Source: Planctomycetaceae bacterium
GTDB taxonomy: Bacteria > Planctomycetota > Planctomycetia > Pirellulales > Pirellulaceae
Direction: 5' to 3'
DNA: 64,000 bases
NCBI GenBank assembly: GCA_020638995.1
Contig: JACKHM010000001.1
Coordinates: 806,001 to 870,000 of the forward strand
The first letter of the stretch is position 1; each line of letters opens with the position of its first letter. Positions 1-7,306 of this stretch are shown one piece after another. A program made the position numbers and the translations under genes. The notes below the pieces were generated by a model. That model ran no database searches and was not told the origin of the DNA. It worked only from the letters and a program-made list of their open reading frames with translations.

Positions 1-2
1 AT

Positions 3-653
3 CGCACACTTGACGCTGGACTGATCAAAATCAACAAAACACAACCGGACCAAACGTGGCCCTACGCAACGATGGGTCAATCGAAAGATGTGGCAACCGG
101 AATGTGGTGCTTTGCGGCCGGACACCCGGGTGGCTTCCAATCCGATCGGCCTCCCGTCGTGCGATTGGGACGCGTGCTCGCATTGAACGACAACTCGACG
201 ATCACCACAGATTGCACGTTGATTGGCGGCGACTCGGGCGGGCCGCTATTCGGCATGGACGGTAAGGTCATTGGTGTGAACAGCCGAATCGGCAATCCGC
301 TAACGGTGAACTTACACGTCCCCGTAAACACATTCCGAGACGAGTGGGTTCGTTTGGCAAACGGTGAATCGTGGGGACACACACCGGGCCGCGAACCTTT
401 TATCGGCGTACAAGGCGAGCCCGAATCGAATGACGCGACGATCCATCGTGTGTTTCCTGGTACGCCGGCCGCCGACGCCGGACTTCAACCGGGTGATTTG
501 ATATTGCGATTCGCCGGGCGGCGAGTCTCTGACTTTACAGCTCTTCAAGCTTATGTCAGCGACGAAGAACCTGGGAATCGCGTGACCATCGTAGTTCGGC
601 GAGACGATCGGACGCTGGAACTTCGATTGGTCATAGGGCTGCGAAACAACTAA
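3..653 (+). CDS. Trypsin-like serine protease with C-terminal PDZ domain (5' end outside window)
   Basis: The reading frame is open from the window edge, so the N-terminus, including the catalytic His, is not visible. The first visible residues include DAGLIKIN, which matches the segment after the catalytic Asp in HtrA/DegP proteins (family S1C). GDSGGPLFG around nt 228-254 carries the nucleophile Ser. A PDZ domain follows, about nt 400-640, with the PGTPAADAGLQPGDLIL ligand-loop pattern. The order protease then one PDZ is the standard HtrA order. An envelope protein-quality-control role is inferred from the family. It is followed after 27 bp by a second trypsin/PDZ gene, so the two are probably co-transcribed. 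Confidence 0.85.
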   Translation, partial: RTLDAGLIKINKTQPDQTWPYATMGQSKDVATGMWCFAAGHPGGFQSDRPPVVRLGRVLALNDNSTITTDCTLIGGDSGGPLFGMDGKVIGVNSRIGNPLTVNLHVPVNTFRDEWVRLANGESWGHTPGREPFIGVQGEPESNDATIHRVFPGTPAADAGLQPGDLILRFAGRRVSDFTALQAYVSDEEPGNRVTIVVRRDDRTLELRLVIGLRNN

Positions 654-680
654 GCCGTCATTCGACGAGGAACTTCAACG

Positions 681-1769
681 ATGCAACGACGAAGAACTTC
701 TTTGTACGCAGTCGCGGTTTGTTGCCTGATGGTAGGCAGCGTCAGTCTCGGCAAGGCACACGGAACGGAACCGGCATCTAGCAATTGGCTGGCACGTATT
801 CGATTGCTGCCGGGCGAAAATGAACGCAGCCATCGAGCAATTACAGGGGCGTTTCGCGATGCGGTGACGAGGGTCAACGAGTCGACTGTGAGTCTGCACG
901 CAGATGGAGGTCAAGTCGCGCTCGGAACGATCATCCATACCGACGGCTATGTGGTTACGAAGGCCAGCGAACTGCCCGAAACGGTCACCTGCAAGTTGAG
1001 TGACGGTCGGCAAGTGTCTTCTAAACTCGTTGCACTTCACTCGGAATACGATCTTGCTCTGCTCAAGGTAGACGCGACAAAACTTCCCGCCATTCAATGG
1101 GGCGATTCCAGCAAACTCAACGCTGGAAGTTTTCTGGCAACGACAAGCTTGACCGAAGAGCCTACGGCGATTGGGATAGTTAGCTCGCCCGCGCGTCCTC
1201 TGCCAAAGCCTCAAGCGATACTTGGAGTCGGACTCGAACAGTTTGGAGATCTTCCCCGCGTCAACCGCGTGATCGACGGGAGCGCCGCCGCGACGGCAGG
1301 ATTGCAAGTCGGCGACGTCATCGCCAGCGTAAACGGCAAAACGATGGATCGACCGCAAACCGTCAGCGCCACGATCAGCAAGTTGCAACCCGGTGAACGT
1401 GTGTCGCTGGTGATTAACCGCCGCGGTCGCACACTTTCTCTTCCTGCGGTGCTGGGCGACGCAACTCGCATCGGCAATCTGGAGCAGGTCGAGCTGATGG
1501 AGAGTCTCGGTGGACCGCTCAGCAGTCGGCGCACCGGCTTTCCGTACGTGCTGGAGCACGATACAGTACTGAGACCGAAGGACTGTGGTGGACCGTTGGT
1601 GGATCTGGACGGCAATGCGGTTGGAATCAACATCGCTCGCGTCAGCCGCGTGTCAAGTTACGCGTTGCCGTCCAGTGCGATCAAACCAATTCTAGCTGAT
1701 ATGATGGCTGGAAAGTTTCCGGTGCCAACGGACCACTTAGCGTTAGAAACGGTCTCCACCGGTGATTGA
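681..1769 (+). CDS. Degenerate trypsin/PDZ protein with PDZ inserted inside the protease fold
   Basis: 362 residues with an N-terminal hydrophobic signal-like segment (about 8-26). Residues 60-170 match the first part of an S1C protease: LGTIIHTDGYVVTKASEL corresponds to the usual GYILTNNHVV segment, so the catalytic His is Ser96, while SEYDLALLKV keeps Asp124. A PDZ domain then occupies about 180-257 (GVGLEQFGDLPRV, AGLQVGDVIASVNG). The nucleophile segment appears only after it, as KDCGGPLVDLDGNAVGIN (302 is Cys instead of Ser). The protein is therefore probably not a normal serine protease; a regulatory or scaffold role is possible. The ATG is preceded by GAGGAAC. DUF4404 follows 30 bp downstream. 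Confidence 0.8.
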   Translation: MQRRRTSLYAVAVCCLMVGSVSLGKAHGTEPASSNWLARIRLLPGENERSHRAITGAFRDAVTRVNESTVSLHADGGQVALGTIIHTDGYVVTKASELPETVTCKLSDGRQVSSKLVALHSEYDLALLKVDATKLPAIQWGDSSKLNAGSFLATTSLTEEPTAIGIVSSPARPLPKPQAILGVGLEQFGDLPRVNRVIDGSAAATAGLQVGDVIASVNGKTMDRPQTVSATISKLQPGERVSLVINRRGRTLSLPAVLGDATRIGNLEQVELMESLGGPLSSRRTGFPYVLEHDTVLRPKDCGGPLVDLDGNAVGINIARVSRVSSYALPSSAIKPILADMMAGKFPVPTDHLALETVSTGD

Positions 1770-1799
1770 CTTCGAGAATGACAGCGACGGGGAAGCAGG

Positions 1800-2072
1800 A
1801 TGCCTGAGCGGATCGAAAAGTTGCGAGCGACGGTAACCGAGTTAGAGGTGGAGCTCGCATCACTCTCGGAACTGGACGCACCAACTCGTGCGCTCCTTGA
1901 AGAGGCGGTTGGCGAATTGCAAGCAACACTGTCAAAGCAGCCTGTCGAAATCGAACCACAATCGTTGACGGAGCAACTGACTGAGGCAGCCAAAGCGTTC
2001 GAACACTCGCACCCCACTCTTTCTGGAATTGTCCATCGCACGATCGACGCGTTAGCTCAGATGGGCATATGA
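1800..2072 (+). CDS. DUF4404 family small protein
   Basis: A 90-residue acidic, mostly helical protein. Its first 35 residues (MPERIEKLRATVTELEVEL) look coiled-coil. The C-terminal half (LTEAAKAFEHSHPTLSGIVHRTIDALAQMGI) matches the DUF4404 pattern of short bacterial proteins of unknown function. It has no signal peptide or membrane segment. It lies 30 bp after the degenerate trypsin/PDZ gene and may be the last gene of that operon. Function unknown. Confidence 0.7.
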   Translation: MPERIEKLRATVTELEVELASLSELDAPTRALLEEAVGELQATLSKQPVEIEPQSLTEQLTEAAKAFEHSHPTLSGIVHRTIDALAQMGI

Positions 2073-2102
2073 GCCGCAGCGTACAACTCGGATCGTAGCG
2101 TT

Positions 2103-2408
2103 CTAAATTGCCGGAGTCTTCGAAGCTGCGAGGGGGTTGGCCCCGACAGGCTTACCCGTCGGAACGATTGGCATGATGTCGACCTTTCCACGCTCCAATT
2201 GTTCTACGCGGCTGATCAATGCATCAATGAGATCGACGAGTTCGTTGCCAGCGTCCTCTCCGACCTGAACGCATAACGCCTTTCGAATTCGCTGGCCAGT
2301 GGCGAGTGTGGGCGGTGGGCTTTGCACAAACGAATCTCCTGAGTTCGATCTACCCGTTCGTCGGAGAGCGGATGAAGTGTGATTACGCAACCGTAGGTCA
2401 CAAATCAT
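2103..2408 (-). CDS. Small hypothetical protein
   Basis: The minus frame stays open much further upstream, but only its C-terminal part looks like real protein: IRKALCVQVGEDAGNELVDL, LISRVEQLERGKVDI, then a Pro/Ala-rich tail. An ATG at 2408 gives 101 residues; the true start could be further in. It is convergent with the DUF4404 gene and divergent from the DUF6263-like gene. The region upstream of 2408 is better explained as intergenic sequence and the opposite-strand gene at 2611. I do not recognise a family. Confidence 0.45.
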   Translation of the reverse strand: MICDLRLRNHTSSALRRTGRSNSGDSFVQSPPPTLATGQRIRKALCVQVGEDAGNELVDLIDALISRVEQLERGKVDIMPIVPTGKPVGANPLAASKTPAI

Positions 2409-2610
2409 TGCCCAGCAACTTCCAACGAAGATCGTCGCTCGGCCTAGTAAACGGAGCCGTTTACCGTAGGCGTGAGTTTTTCCCAGTTGCTCCGATGATG
2501 TACAATCGGGCCTTCCAATTGCCCACTTTTCCGGCGGTCCCTCCAAGTTCGAGCCATGTGCAGCGAACAGGTGAGAGTACAACACAGCCCCAACATCGAA
2601 GGAAACCGTT

Positions 2611-3537
2611 ATGTACCGAACCTTATGCACGATCGTCGCAATCGCAGGACTCGCTGCTCCCTCACTGGCTCGCGCGCAAGTCGAACTGAAACATAAATTC
2701 CCCGATGGCCGCAAAACAACGCTGAACCGATACGTAAAAGTCGAACAGACGCTGACGATTGCCGGGATGGAGATCCCCACGAGTTCCGAGCAAAACGTCA
2801 AGTCAAGTGAAACCAACGGTACACGCAATCCCGATGGCACGCTGGAATCGGTACACAAGATCGAGTCGCTGCAGGCTGCGATACAAGTTGCTGGGATGGA
2901 GTTGGCGTTTGATTCCGTGAACGCCGACGCGCCGCCGAAGGGAACGGCGCTCGACGCATTGATTGACGTGTACAAAGCTGTCGCAGGATCGAAATGGGCG
3001 ATTACCTATGGCCAAGACAACACCATCCTCTCGGTGAAAGGTAGCAACGAAGCCATCGAGAATCTGCCCGAGACGCTGCGGGCGGCAATCGCAAAGCAAT
3101 TTGACCCCGAGCGAATTGCCAAGGAAGGCAACCAGGGAATGCGAGTTTTGCCGGACGGAACCGTCAAAAAAGGTGACACCTGGGAGCGTGAAGAGACGGT
3201 GCAATTCGACAGCTATCAAAGCATGACCTTCACAATAACCTACGAATATGCAGGCACGGTCGAGAAAGACGGCAAGCCGTTCGACAAGATCACTTCCAAG
3301 ACAACGGCGGTCACCTACGCGATGAGCGCCGATTCACCGAGTCCGCTGAAGATCACCGACAGCGATCTCAAAATCCAAGAGTCTGGTGGCACAATCCTGT
3401 TCGACCGTGCTGCTGGCATGATCGTCGAGACCAAAGACAAGAGGCAAATCTCTGGCACCTTGAAGTGTGAAGTCAACGGAAACGAGCTGCCCGGAAAACT
3501 TGACTTGACCTTCGAAACTTCTTCGAACCGTAGTTGA
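2611..3537 (+). CDS. DUF6263-like exported protein
   Basis: 308 residues with a clear signal peptide (MYRTLCTIVAIAGLAAPSLARA, cleavage near residue 22). The mature part begins VELKHKFPDGRKTTLNRYVKV and contains the pattern of planctomycete exported proteins annotated as DUF6263: an N-terminal beta-rich segment, a central VLPDGTVKKGDTWERE stretch, and a C-terminal half with TYEYAGTVEKDGKPFDKI and ILFDRAAGMIVETKDKRQISG. No catalytic motif is visible. It acts outside the cytoplasm. It is probably monocistronic, with a hairpin about 20 bp after the stop. The family name comes from pattern memory and is moderately sure. Confidence 0.7.
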   Translation: MYRTLCTIVAIAGLAAPSLARAQVELKHKFPDGRKTTLNRYVKVEQTLTIAGMEIPTSSEQNVKSSETNGTRNPDGTLESVHKIESLQAAIQVAGMELAFDSVNADAPPKGTALDALIDVYKAVAGSKWAITYGQDNTILSVKGSNEAIENLPETLRAAIAKQFDPERIAKEGNQGMRVLPDGTVKKGDTWEREETVQFDSYQSMTFTITYEYAGTVEKDGKPFDKITSKTTAVTYAMSADSPSPLKITDSDLKIQESGGTILFDRAAGMIVETKDKRQISGTLKCEVNGNELPGKLDLTFETSSNRS

Positions 3538-3555
3538 TTCCCACAGTCATCTCAC

Positions 3556-3585
3556 TTCCCAACCGAGCAATTAGCAGGTTGGGAA
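3556..3585 (+). terminator. Hairpin after the DUF6263-like gene
   Basis: A perfect 9-bp inverted repeat (TTCCCAACC ... GGTTGGGAA) with a 12-nt loop lies 19 bp after the stop codon at 3537. No clear T-run follows, so intrinsic termination is plausible but not certain. Confidence 0.4.
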
Positions 3586-3652
3586 CTGACCCGTGTTTTC
3601 TGGGCTGTCGCGGGGACGCGGGCCCTCCAACGATATTTTGTGACACCGCTCT

Positions 3653-3661
3653 TGCTATACT
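3653..3661 (+). promoter_or_regulatory. Putative extended -10 promoter of the kinase gene
   Basis: TGCTATACT fits an extended -10 element (TG-n-TATAAT-like) 42 bp before the TTG start at 3704. No good -35 box is seen at the usual spacing, which is tolerated when the -10 is extended. Assigned by pattern only. Confidence 0.35.
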
Positions 3662-3703
3662 GTTTGGATCAGCCTGATCCGGGTAGTAGCCGAGGCAAAT
3701 TCG

Positions 3704-5857
3704 TTGAACAATAGACAACCCGAAAAAACGCACGAACAGCCAACGCAGGAGTGGGACGGAGCGGTTCGGTCTGCGCCTGGCGACACACATCCGCTCGGCA
3801 ATGAACTCGAAACGGCATTTGCCGGCGGAGTAATGCGAGACGGTTTGCCTCAGCTCAACAAGCATTTCGGTCGCTACCGGATCGAAAAGCAGTTAGGGCG
3901 TGGCGGCATGGGTGCGGTCTATCTGGCGGAAGATACTGAGCTGCGACGACGAGTGGCGTTAAAGGTGCCGTTTCTCGGCAAAGGACGCGACGCCGAAGTT
4001 GCCAGCCGCTTTCTGCGCGAAGCACGTGCGGCGGCGACGCTCGACCACCCGAATATTTGCCCGGTCCATGAAGTCGGCGAGATCGACGGCGTGCAATACC
4101 TGGCCATGGCCTATATCGATGGCCGATCCCTGTCCGCTTACATCACTAAGGGCAAATCGCTGCCACCAAAACAAGTCGCCGCGGTCGTGCGGAAGATGGC
4201 TTTAGCGCTGCAAGAAGCTCACGAAAAGGGAATTATCCACCGCGATCTGAAGCCCTCGAACGTCATGGTAAACCAGCGCAAAGAGCCGATCATCATGGAT
4301 TTCGGATTGGCGCAACGGCCCGATGACGAAGAGACACGATTGACACAAACCGGAATGATCTTGGGCACTCCAGCGTACATGTCGCCCGAGCAGATTCGCG
4401 CAGGCGGCGGTGAAATGGGGCCAGAGGTCGACATCTACAGTTTGGGCGTCATGCTTTATGAACTGTTGACCGGCGAGCTTCCGTTCACCGGGCCACCGCA
4501 TACTGTCATCGGCCAGATTCTAACCGACAACCCGTTGACGCCGCGCGAGCGTCGTAAAGATCTTGATACACACATTGACGCCATCTGCATGAAGGCCATG
4601 TCCAAATCAGGCGCTCAGCGGTACGGCTCGATGCAGGAATTTGCGGCAGAACTGCGAAACTACATTCAGGGTGGGGTACCTCGCGATTCGTCATCAAGCG
4701 GAATCGCGCCGCTCTCGCCACCGCCGCTAACAGCACCGCCAATCGCGGAGCCCGCCCCGCCGCCTCCCGCAGGCGAGACATTGATGGTCAAGCAGCTGTT
4801 CGATGACATCTCGCTCAATGCACGCATCAGCGTCTCCAAACCGACTGTGACGAAACCGAAACCCCGGCGACGGAACGATGCGCTGCTCATCGCCGCAGCG
4901 TTAGTAGGGTTGAGCGGTGTGGCATCGGTTTTGGGATATGTTTGGCTTTCATCGGGCGGCGATGACAAACCTCTCGCCATCTCACATCAAGAACCGATCG
5001 AATCGTCAAGTAAGTTAACCGCCGCGGTGGTGGCAGAAACGAAGTCTCCAAAAGCGGACGAGTCAGCGTCGAGTACCGCTTCCAACCAACAATCGGTCAT
5101 TCCCGCATTCACAGCCGAGGACGTCGCAAAGCATGCCGAGCAGCAGCAACCTGTCGCGGAGTCTCCCACACCACCGCCGCCACCCAGTTCACCTCCACCC
5201 GTCACGATCACGACGCCCGCCAGTGCTCCAGTAGCCGCGTCGGTTACGCCGGCGGCGACTAGCATCCCAGCATCAACAGCCCCCAGCGAGCCCGCTAAGC
5301 CAGTTGCGGAGCCTGCCAAGCCCACCACAAAACCCGCTGACGAAGGACCGATCAAAGTCGACGGTAAAAATACAGAATGGCGAAACTTCGCCACGGTGAC
5401 CGATATTCGAGGCGACACAAATACAGGCGATCTGTCTCGTGACATTGTAAGAACATCGGCACTGTACACGTACGATGATCTTTATGTGATGATCGAGACC
5501 GCCGAGAAACCAGCCGCTCGAGCTTACTGGCTGAATCTCGATCTCAACGGCGATGGCAAAGAAGATATTCAGATGACGGTCATCCCCGGCGGCGCGTTTT
5601 GGGTGTCGATCTTCGCCGAAGGAGCGGTTCAAGTCGAAGGGACCGGCGCCACATGTGTGATCGATGAAGTCTACGAGATGAAACTGCCGCTGGACTTTCT
5701 CGTCGATGTACTGCCCGTCACAGCCGCTTCCTTCCGAAGCCGGAACTCTGCGCAACAAATCGGAATCATCGCCTTCACCGCTGACCCGCCGGACCATAAA
5801 TTTGTCGACTTCAGCAAGCCATTGGTTTCGAATCGCCGCATTCGGCTAAGTAAGTGA
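3704..5857 (+). CDS. Transmembrane Ser/Thr protein kinase with C-terminal extracellular domain
   Basis: 717 residues from a TTG start; the next in-frame ATG (residue 44) sits just before the kinase domain. The kinase domain spans about 57-320: glycine loop LGRGGMGAVY, Lys in VALKV (87), HRDLKPSNV with catalytic Asp181, DFG at 199-201, and activation-loop GTPAYMSPEQ, so all key residues are present (Hanks-type, PknB-like). A Pro-rich linker precedes one membrane helix (about 393-415, ALLIAAALVGLSGVASVLGYVW). A long Ala/Pro/Thr-rich stalk leads to a C-terminal domain (about 545-717) beginning IKVDGKNTEWRNF, reminiscent of CBM9/DOMON-type beta-sandwich folds, with an Asp-rich LNLDLNGDGKED loop. 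The domain order suggests a sensor outside the membrane coupled to a cytoplasmic kinase. Convergent with waaA, 9 bp apart. Confidence 0.92.
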   Translation: MNNRQPEKTHEQPTQEWDGAVRSAPGDTHPLGNELETAFAGGVMRDGLPQLNKHFGRYRIEKQLGRGGMGAVYLAEDTELRRRVALKVPFLGKGRDAEVASRFLREARAAATLDHPNICPVHEVGEIDGVQYLAMAYIDGRSLSAYITKGKSLPPKQVAAVVRKMALALQEAHEKGIIHRDLKPSNVMVNQRKEPIIMDFGLAQRPDDEETRLTQTGMILGTPAYMSPEQIRAGGGEMGPEVDIYSLGVMLYELLTGELPFTGPPHTVIGQILTDNPLTPRERRKDLDTHIDAICMKAMSKSGAQRYGSMQEFAAELRNYIQGGVPRDSSSSGIAPLSPPPLTAPPIAEPAPPPPAGETLMVKQLFDDISLNARISVSKPTVTKPKPRRRNDALLIAAALVGLSGVASVLGYVWLSSGGDDKPLAISHQEPIESSSKLTAAVVAETKSPKADESASSTASNQQSVIPAFTAEDVAKHAEQQQPVAESPTPPPPPSSPPPVTITTPASAPVAASVTPAATSIPASTAPSEPAKPVAEPAKPTTKPADEGPIKVDGKNTEWRNFATVTDIRGDTNTGDLSRDIVRTSALYTYDDLYVMIETAEKPAARAYWLNLDLNGDGKEDIQMTVIPGGAFWVSIFAEGAVQVEGTGATCVIDEVYEMKLPLDFLVDVLPVTAASFRSRNSAQQIGIIAFTADPPDHKFVDFSKPLVSNRRIRLSK

Positions 5858-5866
5858 CGATAAAGC

Positions 5867-7168
5867 TCATGCAGCTCGCCGTCGTGACTTCGCATCCGGG
5901 AGCAGCCACGACAGCAGCGCCGTGGTCTTGGCAGTCGCGCCAAGTTGTTCCGAAACGAGCTTCTGAGCTCGCATACCTAATGCTCTTGTGTAATCTCGGT
6001 GGCGTAAGCACTTTTCCACGAAAGCAGCCATTTCGGAACCATCATGGACTACAACCGCCGCTTCGCGCCGAAGCATGAGTTGCACTACGTCGCGAAAGTT
6101 CCGCGTCTTGGGACCAAAGGCAGTCGCAACTCCATAGGCAGCGGGTTCGATCATACTCTGTCCGCCGCGTGTTCCCATACTTCCGCCGACAAATCCGATA
6201 TGAGCGCTGCCCCACCACGCCGATAGCTCGCCCATCGAATCGACGAGCAAAATACGAGCGCTATTGTCGCGAGCCAAGCCTAACTTACTTCGGCGCTGCC
6301 AGGGCAGTCCGGATAGGTCAAGCAATTGCGCCACTTCCTCGAATCGCTCAGGGTGTCGCGGAACCAAAATCAACCGAAGCTGAGCGAATTCGTCTTTCAG
6401 CAATCGAAACGTCTCAACTGCCAACTGCTCTTCCGGGCTTTGCGTGCTGCCGGCGAGAAAAACAATATCTCGCACGCTAATCCCGGCCAGTTGCCTGAGT
6501 TGGCTTGTCGTATCGTTGTTTCGATTCGTTTGTGCCCCGTCGAATTTCATCGAACCCGTCACTTGGACAACGCTTGGATCGGCCCCCAAGGCGATAAACC
6601 GGTCCGCGTACTCTTCGCTTTGAACAGCGATGAGATCGATACAGCGCAACAGCGGCCTAACGAAGGCACGAATGCGACCATAGCCGCGAGCGCTCTGTTC
6701 ACTCAATCGGCCATTGACGACCGCCACGAATGTTCCACGAGCATGTGCTTCGCGAATCAGATTGGGCCATAACTCAAGTTCAGCGAGCACCAGGAGGTCG
6801 GGGCGAAGTCGCCGCAAGGCGGCGCGCACGGACCAACTAAAGTCGAGCGGGCAGTAAAAGACCGTGAGGTCAGCGAATTTCTTCCTCGCGATCTCATACC
6901 CGGTTCTGGTCGTCGTCGATATCACACACTCACAATGCGGGTAGTCATGGCGAAGTTGTTCCACCAAGGGCTGCAAAACATTCACTTCGCCAACGCTTAC
7001 TGCGTGCAACCAAATGCAGGGCTGATTGCCTTTACGCCGCGGAACGAGCCCCAACAGCTTCGCACCAAAGCCTTCACGATACTTGCCCTTGCGTATTGCC
7101 GACCAGAAGAGCCAGGGCGAAAGAACGACTAGTAATGCCAAATAAACTAAATTCAGCAGATATGGCAT
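5867..7168 (-). CDS. waaA: 3-deoxy-D-manno-octulosonic acid (Kdo) transferase
   Basis: 433 residues from the ATG at 7168, chosen over an in-frame start at 7225 because GGAAGGA lies 8 nt upstream and the family starts with this membrane anchor (MPYLLNLVYLALLVVLSPWL). It transfers Kdo from CMP-Kdo to lipid IVA in lipopolysaccharide core synthesis at the inner membrane. Visible family features: IWLHAVSVGEV, CVISTTTRTGYE, a conserved FYCPLDFSWSVRAALRRLRPD block, LAELELWPNLI, and a GT-B C-terminal half with FLAGSTQSPEEQ, LVPRHPERFEEV, and FVGGSMGTRGGQSMIEPAAYGVATAFG. Residue count is normal. secA lies 138 bp upstream on the same strand. Together with lpxK in this window it shows lipid A-Kdo synthesis. 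Confidence 0.93.
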   Translation of the reverse strand: MPYLLNLVYLALLVVLSPWLFWSAIRKGKYREGFGAKLLGLVPRRKGNQPCIWLHAVSVGEVNVLQPLVEQLRHDYPHCECVISTTTRTGYEIARKKFADLTVFYCPLDFSWSVRAALRRLRPDLLVLAELELWPNLIREAHARGTFVAVVNGRLSEQSARGYGRIRAFVRPLLRCIDLIAVQSEEYADRFIALGADPSVVQVTGSMKFDGAQTNRNNDTTSQLRQLAGISVRDIVFLAGSTQSPEEQLAVETFRLLKDEFAQLRLILVPRHPERFEEVAQLLDLSGLPWQRRSKLGLARDNSARILLVDSMGELSAWWGSAHIGFVGGSMGTRGGQSMIEPAAYGVATAFGPKTRNFRDVVQLMLRREAAVVVHDGSEMAAFVEKCLRHRDYTRALGMRAQKLVSEQLGATAKTTALLSWLLPDAKSRRRAA

Positions 7169-7306
7169 CTTGGGTATCCTTCCCCAACGTAGCCACCACG
7201 CTCCGCCGTGATGAGCCCTCAACACCGACTGTTCGCAACGACCTGCCGCCGAAGGCAGTTCCCACCAGACTCGATCGACTAGCCACGACGGAGCGTGACA
7301 GCCGCT

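Noticed and set aside
675..1559. 294-codon minus-strand frame
   Set aside because: Lies wholly under the trypsin/PDZ gene and has an Arg/His/Cys-rich shadow composition.
2409..2975. Upstream half of a long minus-strand open frame (to 2975)
   Set aside because: Residue composition is poor (Ser/Cys-rich), and the exported DUF6263-like gene on the plus strand covers the distal part.
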